The translations under genes and the position numbers were made by a program. A DNA stretch of 64,000 nt. Origin: Tenacibaculum discolor. Lineage in GTDB: Bacteria; Bacteroidota; Bacteroidia; Flavobacteriales; Flavobacteriaceae. A model generated the notes under the pieces. It made no database searches. It worked only from the letters and a program-made list of their open reading frames with translations, and was not told the DNA's origin. Position 1 is the stretch's first letter; the number at the start of each line of letters is the position of its first letter. The stretch covers positions 62,001-126,000 of the forward strand of contig NZ_RCCS01000010.1 of assembly GCF_003664185.1 (NCBI RefSeq), in the 5' to 3' direction. Below, one piece after another: positions 1 to 8,444 of the stretch.

Positions 1-1072
1 GCTTAAAAACTTCTAGTGCTTTTTGAGCAAGTTGTTGAGTAATTGTTTCGATGTAATAAGCACCGTCAGCAATATTTTGAGCTTCTGCTAACTCACTTTC
101 TTGTTGTAAAATTAATAGCTGGTTTCTTGAAATACGTTCTCCAAATTCATTTGAGTGATGAAAAACTTTATCATAAGAACTATTGGCTACGGTATTTGCT
201 CCTCCTAAAATAGCACTCATACACTCTGAAGTTGTACGAAGCATGTTTACGTTATAATCATATAAAGTTTTGTTACGTAAACTAGATTGAGCAAAAATGT
301 GAGCATTTGCTTCAGTGTTATATTCTTTTAAAAGAGAGTCCCATAAAGTTCTAAAAGCTCTTAGTTTGGCGATTTCAAAAAAATAATTGCTGCCTACTGA
401 AAAATTAAAATGAATATTATTAGCAATTGAACTTCCGAAATGATTCAAGTATTCATTTGCGTGTGCAAGTGTGTATGCTAATTGTTGAACAATCGAAGCC
501 CCTGCATTTTGGTAAGTAGAAGCATTAACACAAATAGCATTTTGAGTTACTTTTGCTATTTCTTCTAATTGGGTATGGTCATTTTTAAGATTAGAATACC
601 AATTTCCTGAGCTGGCTAAGTGTCCTATAATATCAATGTTAAAAAAGCAATTGTCGGAGTTTGTATAATCAGCTAGTTTTTTAACGAATTCTGATGATAA
701 AAACTCAAAAGTAAAGTAAAGTGTAGTTTTTTGAGTGTCAATTCCTTTTAGCAAGGTATTGTAGTCAAACTCTTTTTTAGCATTGAATTCAATAGCGCTA
801 GCACCTCTTTGAAGAGAGTCGATAGCAAACGCATTTGCTTTTTCTTCATCTTCAATATTGATAGATTGGCAAATGGTAAAACCTTTCTTGGGAGTGCTTA
901 CTCTAATATTAGTTCTATCTTCTTTAGTGTAAAAAGGTTTTACAGTAATACTCTCTTCAGTTTTCCATAAAAGAGTGTCGTTATAATCGGCACCTTTAAG
1001 GTCTACTTGTATTTTTTGTTTCCATTCTGCAGGGGTAACACCTTGAAATTCGTCAAATAAATAGTTACTCAT
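1..1072 (-). CDS. mutA: Methylmalonyl-CoA mutase small subunit (partial)
   Basis: The minus-strand frame starts with ATG at 1072 and stays open to the window edge (about 357 residues), so the 3' end lies outside. It begins MSNYLFDEFQGVTPAEWKQK and contains a barrel-like region with an NNIHFNFSVGSNYFFEIAK stretch and a CMSAILGGANTV stretch, as in the small subunit of the B12-dependent mutase of Bacteroidota. That subunit is catalytically inactive and pairs with MutB to interconvert succinyl-CoA and methylmalonyl-CoA. I expect mutB just beyond position 1. The ATG overlaps the stop of the FtsB-like gene by one base, so the two are translationally linked. Confidence 0.85.
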   Translation of the reverse strand, partial: MSNYLFDEFQGVTPAEWKQKIQVDLKGADYNDTLLWKTEESITVKPFYTKEDRTNIRVSTPKKGFTICQSINIEDEEKANAFAIDSLQRGASAIEFNAKKEFDYNTLLKGIDTQKTTLYFTFEFLSSEFVKKLADYTNSDNCFFNIDIIGHLASSGNWYSNLKNDHTQLEEIAKVTQNAICVNASTYQNAGASIVQQLAYTLAHANEYLNHFGSSIANNIHFNFSVGSNYFFEIAKLRAFRTLWDSLLKEYNTEANAHIFAQSSLRNKTLYDYNVNMLRTTSECMSAILGGANTVANSSYDKVFHHSNEFGERISRNQLLILQQESELAEAQNIADGAYYIETITQQLAQKALEVFK

Positions 1073-1389
1073 TACTTTTTTATGGTATCAAATTCAATAA
1101 TATAAATATCTTCATCTTCTTTCTTCATTAAATATTTTTCTCTAGCATAGCGTTCTAGTTGAAGAGAGTCTTGTAGTTGTTGTATGGTTTTTTTGTCTTT
1201 CTTGATTTTTTTTTCATGATAATCAATCCAGCTTTTTAACTCATTAATTTCTTTATTAAACTCTCTATGTGTAAGGTAAGAATTTTCATCAAAAAAAAGC
1301 ATCCATACCACAAATACAGTAAGTATAATCACATAAATATTAGTGGCTATTTTAAAGGAAGGTTTGTTTTTTATTGATTTAAAACTCAT
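1072..1389 (-). CDS. FtsB/DivIC-like septum formation protein
   Basis: This 105-residue protein has a short basic N-terminus, one membrane segment at about residues 14-33 and a charged, leucine-containing coiled coil at about 40-90. That is the architecture of the FtsB/DivIC family, bitopic proteins that join FtsL and FtsQ in the divisome. Sequence similarity in this family is weak, so the call rests on size, topology and the usual Bacteroidota position beside udk and mutA. It lies one base from the uridine kinase gene upstream and overlaps mutA downstream, forming a udk-ftsB-mutA operon. Confidence 0.7.
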   Translation of the reverse strand: MSFKSIKNKPSFKIATNIYVIILTVFVVWMLFFDENSYLTHREFNKEINELKSWIDYHEKKIKKDKKTIQQLQDSLQLERYAREKYLMKKEDEDIYIIEFDTIKK

Positions 1390-1390
1390 G

Positions 1391-2005
1391 TTATAAACGG
1401 TCGTTAATTACAGTTCTTACAATGTCTATAGCAACAGTATTATATCTGTCGTTAGGTATAATAATATCAGCATAATTTTTAGTAGGCTCAATAAATTGTT
1501 GGTGCATAGGTTTTAAAGTGCTTTGGTAGCGGTTTAAAACTTCATCAACATCTCTACCTCGTTCTTTAATATCTCTTCTTACACGTCTAATTAAACGTTC
1601 GTCAGCGTCAGCATGAACAAAAACTTTAATGTCACACAAGTTACGAAGTTCTTTACTATTAAAAATCAAAATACCTTCAATAATAATAACTTTTCTAGGG
1701 TGTGTTTTTATAGTGTCTTTGGTTCTGTTGTGAGCAACGAATGAATATACTGGTTGTTCAATAATGCATCCGTTTTTTAATTCAGATAGGTGATTCACCA
1801 TTAAATCAAAATCGATAGCTCTTGGATGATCAAAGTTTATCTTAGTACGTTCTTCGTAGGTTAGATTATCTGTTTGTTTGTAGTAAGAGTCTTGAGAGAT
1901 AACGCATACTTCATCGGCAGGAAGTTCGTTAATAATTTGGTTTACTACAGTGGTTTTTCCACTTCCTGTACCTCCAGCAATACCAATAACAAATATATTT
2001 TTCAT
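1391..2005 (-). CDS. udk: Uridine kinase
   Basis: This 204-residue protein of the P-loop NTP transferase class has Walker A GGTGSGKTT at residues 11-19, the DSYYK motif near residue 39, and the conserved NFDHP and VIIIEGILIF segments of uridine/cytidine kinases. It phosphorylates uridine or cytidine to UMP or CMP in nucleoside salvage in the cytosol. Length matches the family. It is the first gene of the run leading to the FtsB-like protein and mutA. A tRNA-Thr and its terminator lie directly upstream, so udk probably has its own promoter between 2006 and 2060. Confidence 0.93.
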   Translation of the reverse strand: MKNIFVIGIAGGTGSGKTTVVNQIINELPADEVCVISQDSYYKQTDNLTYEERTKINFDHPRAIDFDLMVNHLSELKNGCIIEQPVYSFVAHNRTKDTIKTHPRKVIIIEGILIFNSKELRNLCDIKVFVHADADERLIRRVRRDIKERGRDVDEVLNRYQSTLKPMHQQFIEPTKNYADIIIPNDRYNTVAIDIVRTVINDRL

Positions 2006-2059
2006 TAAGTTTTTGTAAAAATAGAGTTATGACAAATTTAGCAAATTAAGCGCATAAAA

Positions 2060-2086
2060 AAAGCGCTAACTTTTTGTTAGCGCTTT
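2060..2086 (-). terminator. Terminator downstream of tRNA-Thr
   Basis: Arms AAAGCGCTAAC and GTTAGCGCTTT form an 11-bp hairpin with a five-base loop, followed on the minus strand by a T tract. It sits between tRNA-Thr and udk. Confidence 0.8.
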
Positions 2087-2095
2087 TAGTTTTTG

Positions 2096-2169
2096 AGCCG
2101 ATGGAGGGACTCGAACCCACGACCTGCTGATTACAAATCAGCTGCTCTAGCCAGCTGAGCTACATCGGC
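2096..2169 (-). tRNA. tRNA-Thr (anticodon TGT)
   Basis: A cloverleaf on the minus strand: acceptor GCCGATG pairs with CATCGGC, anticodon stem GCTGA/TCAGC closes the loop TTTGTAA, and the T loop is TTCGAGT. The anticodon TGT reads ACA. The T stem carries one T-T mismatch. CCA is not encoded. A -7 box TATATTTG lies 20 bases upstream (2196..2189). Confidence 0.95.
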
Positions 2170-2188
2170 GTTTGCTTTAAAAGCGTGG

Positions 2189-2196
2189 CAAATATA
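2189..2196 (-). promoter_or_regulatory. -7 box of the tRNA-Thr promoter
   Basis: TATATTTG on the minus strand fits the Bacteroidota -7 consensus TAnnTTTG and lies about 20 bases before the mature tRNA 5' end. No clear TTTG -33 box is seen. Confidence 0.55.
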
Positions 2197-2342
2197 TAAT
2201 GTTTTTTGAAACTGAAAAAACTTTTTTTAAAAATTTTTAATGCTTGTTTTTTGTAATCGTTCAGAGTGTTTTTTAAGTTATTGAATTAGAGTTTGTTTTG
2301 ACTTTTTTAGTGAAGTTATTTTTTTGAAAAAAATAAAAGAAG

Positions 2343-2417
2343 TCGGGATGAGTGGATTCGAACCACCGATCTCTGGTCCCCCAGACCAGCACTTTAACCG
2401 GACTAAGCTACATCCCG
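2343..2417 (-). tRNA. tRNA-Pro (anticodon GGG)
   Basis: Minus-strand cloverleaf: acceptor CGGGATG pairs with CATCCCG, anticodon stem CTGGT/ACCAG closes the loop CTGGGGG, T loop TTCGAAT, discriminator A. The anticodon GGG reads CCC. CCA is not encoded. A TATATTTG box is found seven bases upstream. A second proline tRNA (TGG) is at 26832..26906. Confidence 0.95.
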
Positions 2418-2423
2418 ATTCCA

Positions 2424-2431
2424 CAAATATA
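2424..2431 (-). promoter_or_regulatory. -7 box of the tRNA-Pro(GGG) promoter
   Basis: TATATTTG on the minus strand ends seven bases before the tRNA 5' end, so the transcript would start almost at the mature tRNA. Confidence 0.55.
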
Positions 2432-2443
2432 TTTAAAAAAGAA

Positions 2444-2472
2444 AAAGTTCTAAGTAAATTACTTAGAACTTT
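2444..2472 (-). terminator. Terminator after the small hypothetical gene
   Basis: Perfect 14-bp arms AAAGTTCTAAGTAA / TTACTTAGAACTTT around one base, followed on the minus strand by TTTCTTTTTT. It would end the transcript of the gene at 2564..2794 and insulate tRNA-Pro. Confidence 0.75.
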
Positions 2473-2563
2473 ATCAAGAATAAATATTATAATGAGAGTG
2501 GTAGTTGATGAAACTACTATTCTTATGTATATATGATAAACGAGCTTAAAGGTTGTTTATTGT

Positions 2564-2794
2564 TTAAGCTGTTAAAGGTTTTCCTTTTAAACGTTTTTCA
2601 ATGCGTTGTTTAACAGCTGTTAAACGCTTCATTAAGTCCATTAACGTACTATCTTTTGTTTGTTTATATACCTCATTAATCTCTAGAATCAGAGCTTTTG
2701 CTTCTCTAGAGGCTAGTATTCTATCACTAGTAGTAACAAATTTGAATTTTCTGTTTTCAAATTCTTCTGCCTTATTGATTAATTCTGATTTCAT
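2564..2794 (-). CDS. Conserved small hypothetical protein
   Basis: I do not recognise this roughly 76-residue protein. It is soluble, rich in Lys, Glu, Leu and Arg and predicted helical throughout (MKSELINKAEEF onward), possibly a helical hairpin. An upstream TTG at 2806 also opens the frame, but the ATG at 2794 is preferred. It has its own -7 box (TATATTTG at 2880..2873) and a strong terminator (2444..2472), so it looks like a real monocistronic gene. A frame on the other strand over the same bases is a shadow. Confidence 0.6.
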   Translation of the reverse strand: MKSELINKAEEFENRKFKFVTTSDRILASREAKALILEINEVYKQTKDSTLMDLMKRLTAVKQRIEKRLKGKPLTA

Positions 2795-2872
2795 AAAATT
2801 TACCAATTTAATTTAAAATTTCTTTATTAGGTTTTTTCTGATAAAAGATATATGCCTAAATAACTGGGGCGG

Positions 2873-2880
2873 CAAATATA
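2873..2880 (-). promoter_or_regulatory. -7 box upstream of the small hypothetical gene
   Basis: TATATTTG on the minus strand, about 79 bases before the ATG at 2794. From there to the DUF1684 gene at 3156 I see only AT-rich spacer. Confidence 0.45.
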
Positions 2881-3155
2881 TAGGAAACTTTCTGTTTACA
2901 AAGAAACAAGCTCATCAATTTGTTTTATTAGTTAATAAGTTTTTCTTATAAGATAAAAAAATCTTTTTTTCCGGTATCTTATATCAGTTATAAGTTTAAT
3001 CTATAAATATAAATGTAACAATTTTATTTTGTTATTTCAAATTATTAATAGAAAATTAACAGTTTTGACCTGCTTATTTAATGATTTTTTAAGGATTAGA
3101 GATGTTTTGGTTGTAATAAAGTATTTTTGTATTTATAGAAATATAATGAGTTAAT

Positions 3156-3767
3156 ATGAGAAAACTACTATTGTTAATTTTTGCTGTTTCAATACTGTCT
3201 TGTAACAGTCAAGGAAAAAGAGCTGTCTTGGGGGAGTCTGATTTTCAAAAAGAGATGAATACTAAGTTCAAAGATGCTTCTAGGTCACCACTTACTAAAA
3301 AGGGATTAAAGAAGTTTAAAGGGTTAGATTTTTTTCCTATTGATAAAAAGTATACTGTAAAAGCAGAATTAGAAAAAACACCAGATGCGCCTATTTTTGA
3401 TTTTCCAACGACGACCGATAGGGTAGCGATGTATAAAAAATATGGGGTTTTGTCTTTTTCTATTGATGGAGAGGATTTTAAACTAGCTCTTTATCAAGAT
3501 GTAAACCCTAAGCCTGAATATGCAAACCATTTGTTTTTGCCTTTTTTAGATAATACAAATGGTAGAACGTCTTATAAAGGTGGTCGTTTTATAGATGTTT
3601 ATACAACAGATATCCAGAAGGATGGAACTGTAGAGGTTGATTTTAATAAAGCGTACAATCCATATTGTGCTTATAGTGATAGGTATTCTTGTCCAATTAC
3701 ACCAAGTGATAATTATTTAGATACAGAAATTAAAGCAGGGGTAATGGCTTATAAGAAACCTAAATAA
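3156..3767 (+). CDS. DUF1684 domain lipoprotein
   Basis: This 203-residue protein has a lipoprotein signal (hydrophobic residues 4-14, lipobox LLSC-like with Cys16). The body carries features I associate with DUF1684: FFPIDKKYTVKAELEK, a YANHLFLPFLDNTNG segment, GGRFIDVY, and the C-terminal NPYCAYSDRYSCPITPSDN motif with two cysteines. The family function is not established. The mature protein should be anchored in the envelope. It is a single gene closed by a bidirectional terminator at 3771..3797 that it shares with the convergent crotonase gene. Confidence 0.85.
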   Translation: MRKLLLLIFAVSILSCNSQGKRAVLGESDFQKEMNTKFKDASRSPLTKKGLKKFKGLDFFPIDKKYTVKAELEKTPDAPIFDFPTTTDRVAMYKKYGVLSFSIDGEDFKLALYQDVNPKPEYANHLFLPFLDNTNGRTSYKGGRFIDVYTTDIQKDGTVEVDFNKAYNPYCAYSDRYSCPITPSDNYLDTEIKAGVMAYKKPK

Positions 3768-3770
3768 ATA

Positions 3771-3797
3771 AAAAGTCCTGCAAATTGCAGGACTTTT
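3771..3797. terminator. Bidirectional terminator
   Basis: Arms AAAAGTCCTGCAA / TTGCAGGACTTTT form a 13-bp stem with A and T tracts on both sides, placed between two convergent genes. Confidence 0.85.
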
Positions 3798-3800
3798 TAT

Positions 3801-4505
3801 TTATTTAGAAGGAGGTGTTAGACCTTCTTCGCTGTCTTGTTTGATGGCTTTTGCTAATGAGTCTAAATATGATTCTCTTACTTTTAACTTGGTCTCTTTA
3901 TGTGCTTTCTTATTTAGTTTAGAAAACATTCCAGCAACCTTTATAGCTATTGCTAGTAAGTGTTCTTGAGGAACAACTTTATCTAAAAAACCAGCAGTAA
4001 TAGCATCTTTAGGGTTGTATATTTCTGAGCAACTAACGCTTCTTTCAAAATAAATAGGAGATAAGCGTGCTTTTGCTATTTCAATTCCAGCGTTGTGCAT
4101 GGTCATACCTATTAAAACTTCATTTAGTCCAATTTTAAAATCACCTTCAATACCCAGTCTGTAATCAGTAGAAAGAAGTAGGAAAGCACCCTTAGCTACT
4201 GCATGCCCTGAACAAGCTGCAATTATTGGGTAAGGAAAAGAAAGCATTCTATGTGATAATTGCGATCCTTTAGTTACTAGTTCTAAGGCTGATTCAGGAG
4301 ACTGTGTCATGCTTTTTAAATCATAACCTGCTGAGAATATTCCTGGTTGTCCTGTTAATATTACAGGTTTTTCTTCTTTTTCAGCTTTGTCAAAAGAGAT
4401 GTTTAAAGCATCAATCACTTCATGAGAAATAGCGTTAGCTTTTCCGTTAGTAATAGTTATAATTACGTGATTTTCTTCTGAATTGTATTGTATAAGTTCA
4501 CTCAT
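3801..4505 (-). CDS. Enoyl-CoA hydratase/isomerase (crotonase) family protein
   Basis: This 234-residue crotonase-fold protein has the first oxyanion-hole segment GIFSAGYDLKSM near residues 55-66 and the second region GHAVAKGAFLLLSTDYRL near 100-118, where the usual GGG is AKG. The IGLNEVLIGM segment carries the Glu position of hydratases. Members act on acyl-CoA thioesters, by hydration, isomerisation or hydrolysis. The exact reaction cannot be told from sequence. It is shorter than classical hydratases (about 258 residues) and is not linked to the main fad operon at 38.7-45.2 kb. Confidence 0.8.
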   Translation of the reverse strand: MSELIQYNSEENHVIITITNGKANAISHEVIDALNISFDKAEKEEKPVILTGQPGIFSAGYDLKSMTQSPESALELVTKGSQLSHRMLSFPYPIIAACSGHAVAKGAFLLLSTDYRLGIEGDFKIGLNEVLIGMTMHNAGIEIAKARLSPIYFERSVSCSEIYNPKDAITAGFLDKVVPQEHLLAIAIKVAGMFSKLNKKAHKETKLKVRESYLDSLAKAIKQDSEEGLTPPSK

Positions 4506-4559
4506 TTGTTATATAAATTTACTCACAAAGTGAGGTTTGTTTTAAGGGTAAAGTATTAT

Positions 4560-4952
4560 TTAAATTGATTGTGCGTTCGTCCAAAAGTAATTAACAATGT
4601 AGATTCCTGCGAAAACAGCTAAAAATCCGATAATAAAGCTAGCTATAGTGTATAGAGCAAAAGAGGTAAAATCTCCAGACTTTAAAAAGACATGGTTTTC
4701 ATAAGCAAAGGTAGAGAAAGTTGTAAATCCACCACAGAATCCAGTAGCTAATAATAAAGTGTGATTTTGAGTTATTGTTTCGTTTTTAGCAGCAAGTCCT
4801 AAAATAATTCCAATAAGTAAACTTCCAAGAATATTAGCTGCAAAAGTTCCATAAGGAATTCCTGTTTGCGAACTGTTTAAAGCTTTTCCAATAATATATC
4901 GTAATACGCTTCCTGCTCCGCCACCTATAAAAACTAATAATAATTGTTTCAC
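4560..4952 (-). CDS. crcB: Fluoride-specific ion channel FluC/CrcB
   Basis: This 130-residue protein has four predicted membrane helices. GGGAGSVLRY at the N-terminus, the GTFAANILGSLLIG segment with the conserved Asn, and GFCGGFTTFSTFAYE, which carries the phenylalanine/serine/threonine pore motif, identify the FluC family. These are dual-topology dimeric channels that expel fluoride. It follows the BT_3928 gene on the same strand but is separated from it by a perfect palindromic terminator. I saw no fluoride riboswitch upstream. Confidence 0.93.
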   Translation of the reverse strand: MKQLLLVFIGGGAGSVLRYIIGKALNSSQTGIPYGTFAANILGSLLIGIILGLAAKNETITQNHTLLLATGFCGGFTTFSTFAYENHVFLKSGDFTSFALYTIASFIIGFLAVFAGIYIVNYFWTNAQSI

Positions 4953-5049
4953 AAAAATATTTCTAAGTTAATAGCTTGGTTTTACTCTCTTATTGAAAGA
5001 AATGTTGTAAGAATCTCTACAAGAGCTTTTCATGTTATTGCGAAAATAA

Positions 5050-5077
5050 GAAAACCTCACAAATTTGTGAGGTTTTC
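5050..5077. terminator. Palindromic terminator after the BT_3928 gene
   Basis: A perfect palindrome with arms GAAAACCTCACAAA / TTTGTGAGGTTTTC. It lies between the BT_3928 gene and crcB. Confidence 0.8.
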
Positions 5078-5101
5078 TTTGTATATAAATGGTATAACTG
5101 T

Positions 5102-6073
5102 TTATAGTTCTACATCATCAGCATCGGTCCAGTTCCACTTCCCAACAATGACTCCGTTTTTTACGGTAACAATACCAGGGTTAGCTCTAATTACTGTTTT
5201 TAAAGCAGTTTCATCACAAAACCCAAAAGTATAAGGAAGTCCATATTCTTTTTGAGTTGCAGCTAAATCTTCAATATAAGAAGCGGTTAGTACATAAATT
5301 TCATAACCTTGTTCACTAGCTTGTTTAGCTACTTCAGAAACATCAGTAATACCTTCTTTTTCTGTTTTCTTGAAGTTAGACATGATAATAAGCATAGCTT
5401 TTTCTTTAGCAAGCATTTCTTCTAACTTATCTCCTTCATCTGTTTCAATCATGAAATCGTGTATAGGAGGAAGCTCATCGCTATCTTCTGGATATTCCAT
5501 TCCTTTAGCAATATCTGTTCCTATAGCATAAGCTCTAAAATCAATAATTGGTAAATGTTGTAAAACATAGTAACTAATAATGAGCGCTAAAAAAACAGAA
5601 GAAAAGGTTGTTATTGAAGAAAACTTATTTGAAATTAAAGGCTTAATGTGTTTAACACCTAAAATAAGAATAACAATAAAGATCATAAAAACAACATTCT
5701 TGTAAAATGTTTCTTTAGGAGTAAGCTTTAAAGCGTCACCAAAACATCCACAGTCTGTAACTTTATTGTAAGTGTATGAATACCATGTTAAAAATAAGAA
5801 TACAAGGTTTAAGCCAAATAAGCTCCAAACGGTAAGTTTTGGTTTATAGCCAACTAAAAGCATAATACCTAAAACCAATTCGGTAACAATTAAAAGAATT
5901 GAAAAAGGTAAAGCAAAAGGAATTAAGAATTCTAAGTTTAGTACACCGGCACTAAAGTACTCCTCAAATTTATATTGAGATCCAATTGGGTCTACTAATT
6001 TTACAAATCCAGAGTAAATAAAAAGAAGTCCTACAAGTACTCTTGAAATATGAGTTAACATTTTTAAAATCAT
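5102..6073 (-). CDS. BT_3928 family membrane protein (DoxX/MauE-like)
   Basis: This 323-residue protein has an N-terminal half resembling DoxX/MauE membrane domains (helices at about residues 8-22, 45-75, 80-100, 125-140 and 155-170), including the DCGCFGD cysteine motif between helices. The soluble C-terminal half (200-323) looks thioredoxin-like but has no CXXC. This matches the BT_3928 family of Bacteroidota. A role in membrane redox or quinone chemistry is plausible but unproven. It follows the DUF1599 gene with a 17-base gap, a pairing I associate with this phylum. Confidence 0.8.
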   Translation of the reverse strand: MILKMLTHISRVLVGLLFIYSGFVKLVDPIGSQYKFEEYFSAGVLNLEFLIPFALPFSILLIVTELVLGIMLLVGYKPKLTVWSLFGLNLVFLFLTWYSYTYNKVTDCGCFGDALKLTPKETFYKNVVFMIFIVILILGVKHIKPLISNKFSSITTFSSVFLALIISYYVLQHLPIIDFRAYAIGTDIAKGMEYPEDSDELPPIHDFMIETDEGDKLEEMLAKEKAMLIIMSNFKKTEKEGITDVSEVAKQASEQGYEIYVLTASYIEDLAATQKEYGLPYTFGFCDETALKTVIRANPGIVTVKNGVIVGKWNWTDADDVEL

Positions 6074-6090
6074 ATAGGGATGTTTTTAGG

Positions 6091-6636
6091 TTAATTATCT
6101 GATTCAGAAAGATGAATCATGGCAAAAATAGCATAATTAATCATATCTTGATAATTAGCGTCAATTCCTTCAGAAACTAAGGTTTTGCCTTGATTGTTTT
6201 CTATTTGTTTTACACGAAGTAGTTTTTGTAGAATTAAATCGGTTAACGAAGAAACTCTCATATCTCTCCAAGCTTCACCATAATCATGGTTTTTGTTTTC
6301 CATTAATTCTTTGGTAATCTTTATATGTTTGTCATATAAATTAGTAGCCTCTTCAGTAGTTAAATCAGGTTGCTCAACAACGCCAAGCTCAATTTGAATT
6401 AATGCCATTATTGAGTAGTTAATAATGCCAATAAATTCTGATTTTTCTCCTTCATCAACTTTTCGTTCAGTATTTTCTTGTAATTGACGTATGCGTTGAG
6501 CTTTTATAAATATTTGATCGGTTAATGAAGGAAGTCTTAATATTCTCCAAGCACTACCGTAATCACTCATTTTTTTTACAAACAAATTTCTACATTCTTC
6601 AACTACAGTATCATACTGTTTAGAGGTGTTCTGCAT
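6091..6636 (-). CDS. DUF1599 domain protein
   Basis: This 181-residue protein consists of two copies of one motif: KMSDYGSAWRILRLPSLTDQ near residues 17-36 and NHDYGEAWRDMRVSSLTDLI near 115-134, each followed by a KxxRxxQI helix. This is the DUF1599 duplication, a family linked by others to nucleotide modification. Its function here is unknown. It heads a two-gene operon with the BT_3928 protein and is divergent from folP, with a 77-base gap that must hold both promoters. Confidence 0.85.
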   Translation of the reverse strand: MQNTSKQYDTVVEECRNLFVKKMSDYGSAWRILRLPSLTDQIFIKAQRIRQLQENTERKVDEGEKSEFIGIINYSIMALIQIELGVVEQPDLTTEEATNLYDKHIKITKELMENKNHDYGEAWRDMRVSSLTDLILQKLLRVKQIENNQGKTLVSEGIDANYQDMINYAIFAMIHLSESDN

Positions 6637-6713
6637 CTTTCTTATTTAAAAGTATTAGATCAAAAATAGTAAATATTACAAGCTTTTCATTTATTTTTAC
6701 TTGGAAATTTAAC

Positions 6714-7535
6714 ATGATGACAATTAATTGTAAAGGAACCTTGGTAGATTTAACTAAGCCTAAGGTTATGGGGATTTTAAATGTTACTCCTGATTCTTTT
6801 TTTGATGGAGGAAAGTATAAAAGCGAACGAGATATTCTTAAACAAGCGGAAAAGATGTTGAATGAAGAGGCTGCGTTTATAGATGTTGGAGCTTATTCTT
6901 CAAGACCAGGAGCAAAACATATTTCGGAAGAAGAGGAGCTACAAAGAATGCTTCCTGTAGTGGAATTGTTGATTAAAAATTTTCCTGAAATTATTATATC
7001 AATAGATTCTTTTAGAAGTAGAGTAGTGGAAGAGTCGGTTAATGCAGGGGCTGCAATTATTAATGATATTTCTGGAGGAATGATGGATGAGCAGATGTTT
7101 AAAACGGTAGCTAAACTTCAAGTTCCATATATTATGATGCATATGAAAGGAACGCCGCAAAACATGCAACAAAATCCGCAATATGAAAATGTGGTTACGG
7201 AAGTGATTTCTTTTTTTGCAGAGCAGCTTTTTAAATTGCGTAAACTAAAGGTGAATGATGTAATTATTGATGTTGGTTTTGGTTTTGGTAAAACGCTTGA
7301 TCAAAACTATGAGTTACTTAAAAAGTTGTCACTGTTCAAAAGTTTAGATGCTCCCATTTTAACTGGTGTTTCAAGAAAATCAATGTTGTATAAGTTATTA
7401 GGTGTTACACCTAAAGAAGCTTTAAATGCTACTACCGTAGCCAATACAGTTGCTTTGTTAAATGGTACACATATTTTAAGGGTGCATGATGTAAAGGAGG
7501 CAGTTGAGGCGGTTAAAATTGTGGAGCAGTTGTAA
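6714..7535 (+). CDS. folP: Dihydropteroate synthase
   Basis: This 273-residue TIM-barrel enzyme joins 6-hydroxymethyl-dihydropterin pyrophosphate and p-aminobenzoate in folate synthesis. Diagnostic motifs are MGILNVTPDSFFDGG at about residues 19-33, DVGAYSSRPGA, the sulfonamide-region segment IISIDSFRS, NDISGG, and GVSRKSML near the C-terminus. Two ATGs stand in tandem at 6714 and 6717, and either may be used. The gene is followed 79 bases later by cdaA, an order common in Bacteroidota. Confidence 0.95.
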   Translation: MMTINCKGTLVDLTKPKVMGILNVTPDSFFDGGKYKSERDILKQAEKMLNEEAAFIDVGAYSSRPGAKHISEEEELQRMLPVVELLIKNFPEIIISIDSFRSRVVEESVNAGAAIINDISGGMMDEQMFKTVAKLQVPYIMMHMKGTPQNMQQNPQYENVVTEVISFFAEQLFKLRKLKVNDVIIDVGFGFGKTLDQNYELLKKLSLFKSLDAPILTGVSRKSMLYKLLGVTPKEALNATTVANTVALLNGTHILRVHDVKEAVEAVKIVEQL

Positions 7536-7614
7536 TAAAATCCTTACATTTACTTATCAGGTAGTATATAATGCCTAAAAACTTGTTTTAAAGTTAAAAA
7601 ACTTCAAAAAATTA

Positions 7615-8397
7615 ATGAATTTAGATTTTATCGACTTTTCGTTTCTTGATGTGTTAGATATTTTTTTAGTAGCAGTGCTACTTTTCTATATATATAAGTT
7701 ATTAAAAGGAACTGTAGCTATTAACATTGTAATCGGAATTGCATTTATATTTTTAATATGGAAAGTTACTCAGGCTCTACACATGGAAATGTTGAGTGGG
7801 ATTTTGGGATATTTACTTTCTGGTGGTGTTATAGCATTGATTATTGTATTTCAACAAGAAATTCGTAAGTTCTTATTAATGATAGGAACTACTAACTTTT
7901 CTACCAAAAAAAGTTTTTTAAATCAGTTGAAGTTTTTAAAGACTGAAATTCATTCTGAAACAGATGTTGAAACTATACTAACGGCATGTGCTAACTTATC
8001 AAAAACTAAAACGGGTGCATTGTTAGTGATAGAGAAAACAAATAATCTTGATTTTTTAATTAATACTGGTGATAAAATGAATGCTTTGGTTAATGAGGCA
8101 ATCATTGAAAGTATTTTTTATAAAAATAGCCCGTTGCACGATGGTGCAACTGTTATTCGTGATAATTATATTGTAGCAACTCGAGTAATATTACCTGTTT
8201 CTAATAGTGCTAAGATACCTTCTAGGTTTGGTTTACGCCACAGAGCAGCTATTGGAGTTAGTGAAAAAACTGATGCAATTTGTTTGTTGGTTTCAGAAGA
8301 AACAGGAGAGATTTCTTATATAAAAGATGGAGAGTTTGTGTTATATAAATCGTTAGAAGAGCTCCATAGAAAATTAGAAAAAGATGTAATGGCATAA
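7615..8397 (+). CDS. cdaA: Diadenylate cyclase CdaA (c-di-AMP synthase)
   Basis: This 260-residue protein has three hydrophobic segments within residues 12-85 followed by a DAC domain. The two catalytic signatures are present: LHDGATVIRD and RFGLRHRAAIGVSE. It condenses two ATP to cyclic di-AMP, a messenger tied to osmotic and cell-wall control. In Firmicutes the usual partner is CdaR, with no counterpart seen here. Downstream is a clean terminator at 8400..8422. Confidence 0.95.
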   Translation: MNLDFIDFSFLDVLDIFLVAVLLFYIYKLLKGTVAINIVIGIAFIFLIWKVTQALHMEMLSGILGYLLSGGVIALIIVFQQEIRKFLLMIGTTNFSTKKSFLNQLKFLKTEIHSETDVETILTACANLSKTKTGALLVIEKTNNLDFLINTGDKMNALVNEAIIESIFYKNSPLHDGATVIRDNYIVATRVILPVSNSAKIPSRFGLRHRAAIGVSEKTDAICLLVSEETGEISYIKDGEFVLYKSLEELHRKLEKDVMA

Positions 8398-8399
8398 AA

Positions 8400-8422
8400 A
8401 AAGCTCGCAACTTGCGAGCTTT
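8400..8422. terminator. Bidirectional terminator
   Basis: Arms AAAGCTCGCAA / TTGCGAGCTTT with flanking A and T tracts, between convergent cdaA and the lipoprotein gene. Confidence 0.85.
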
Positions 8423-8444
8423 TTTGTGTTCTGTTCAAAAAAGA

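Noticed and set aside
2324..2536. Plus-strand 70-residue frame
   Set aside because: It runs across tRNA-Pro(GGG) and a terminator on the other strand.
4953..5050. Fluoride riboswitch before crcB
   Set aside because: I could not find the conserved core or pseudoknot elements in the short leader.
4944..5234. Plus-strand 96-residue frame
   Set aside because: It spans a palindromic terminator and the 3' end of the BT_3928 gene, with no recognisable protein features.
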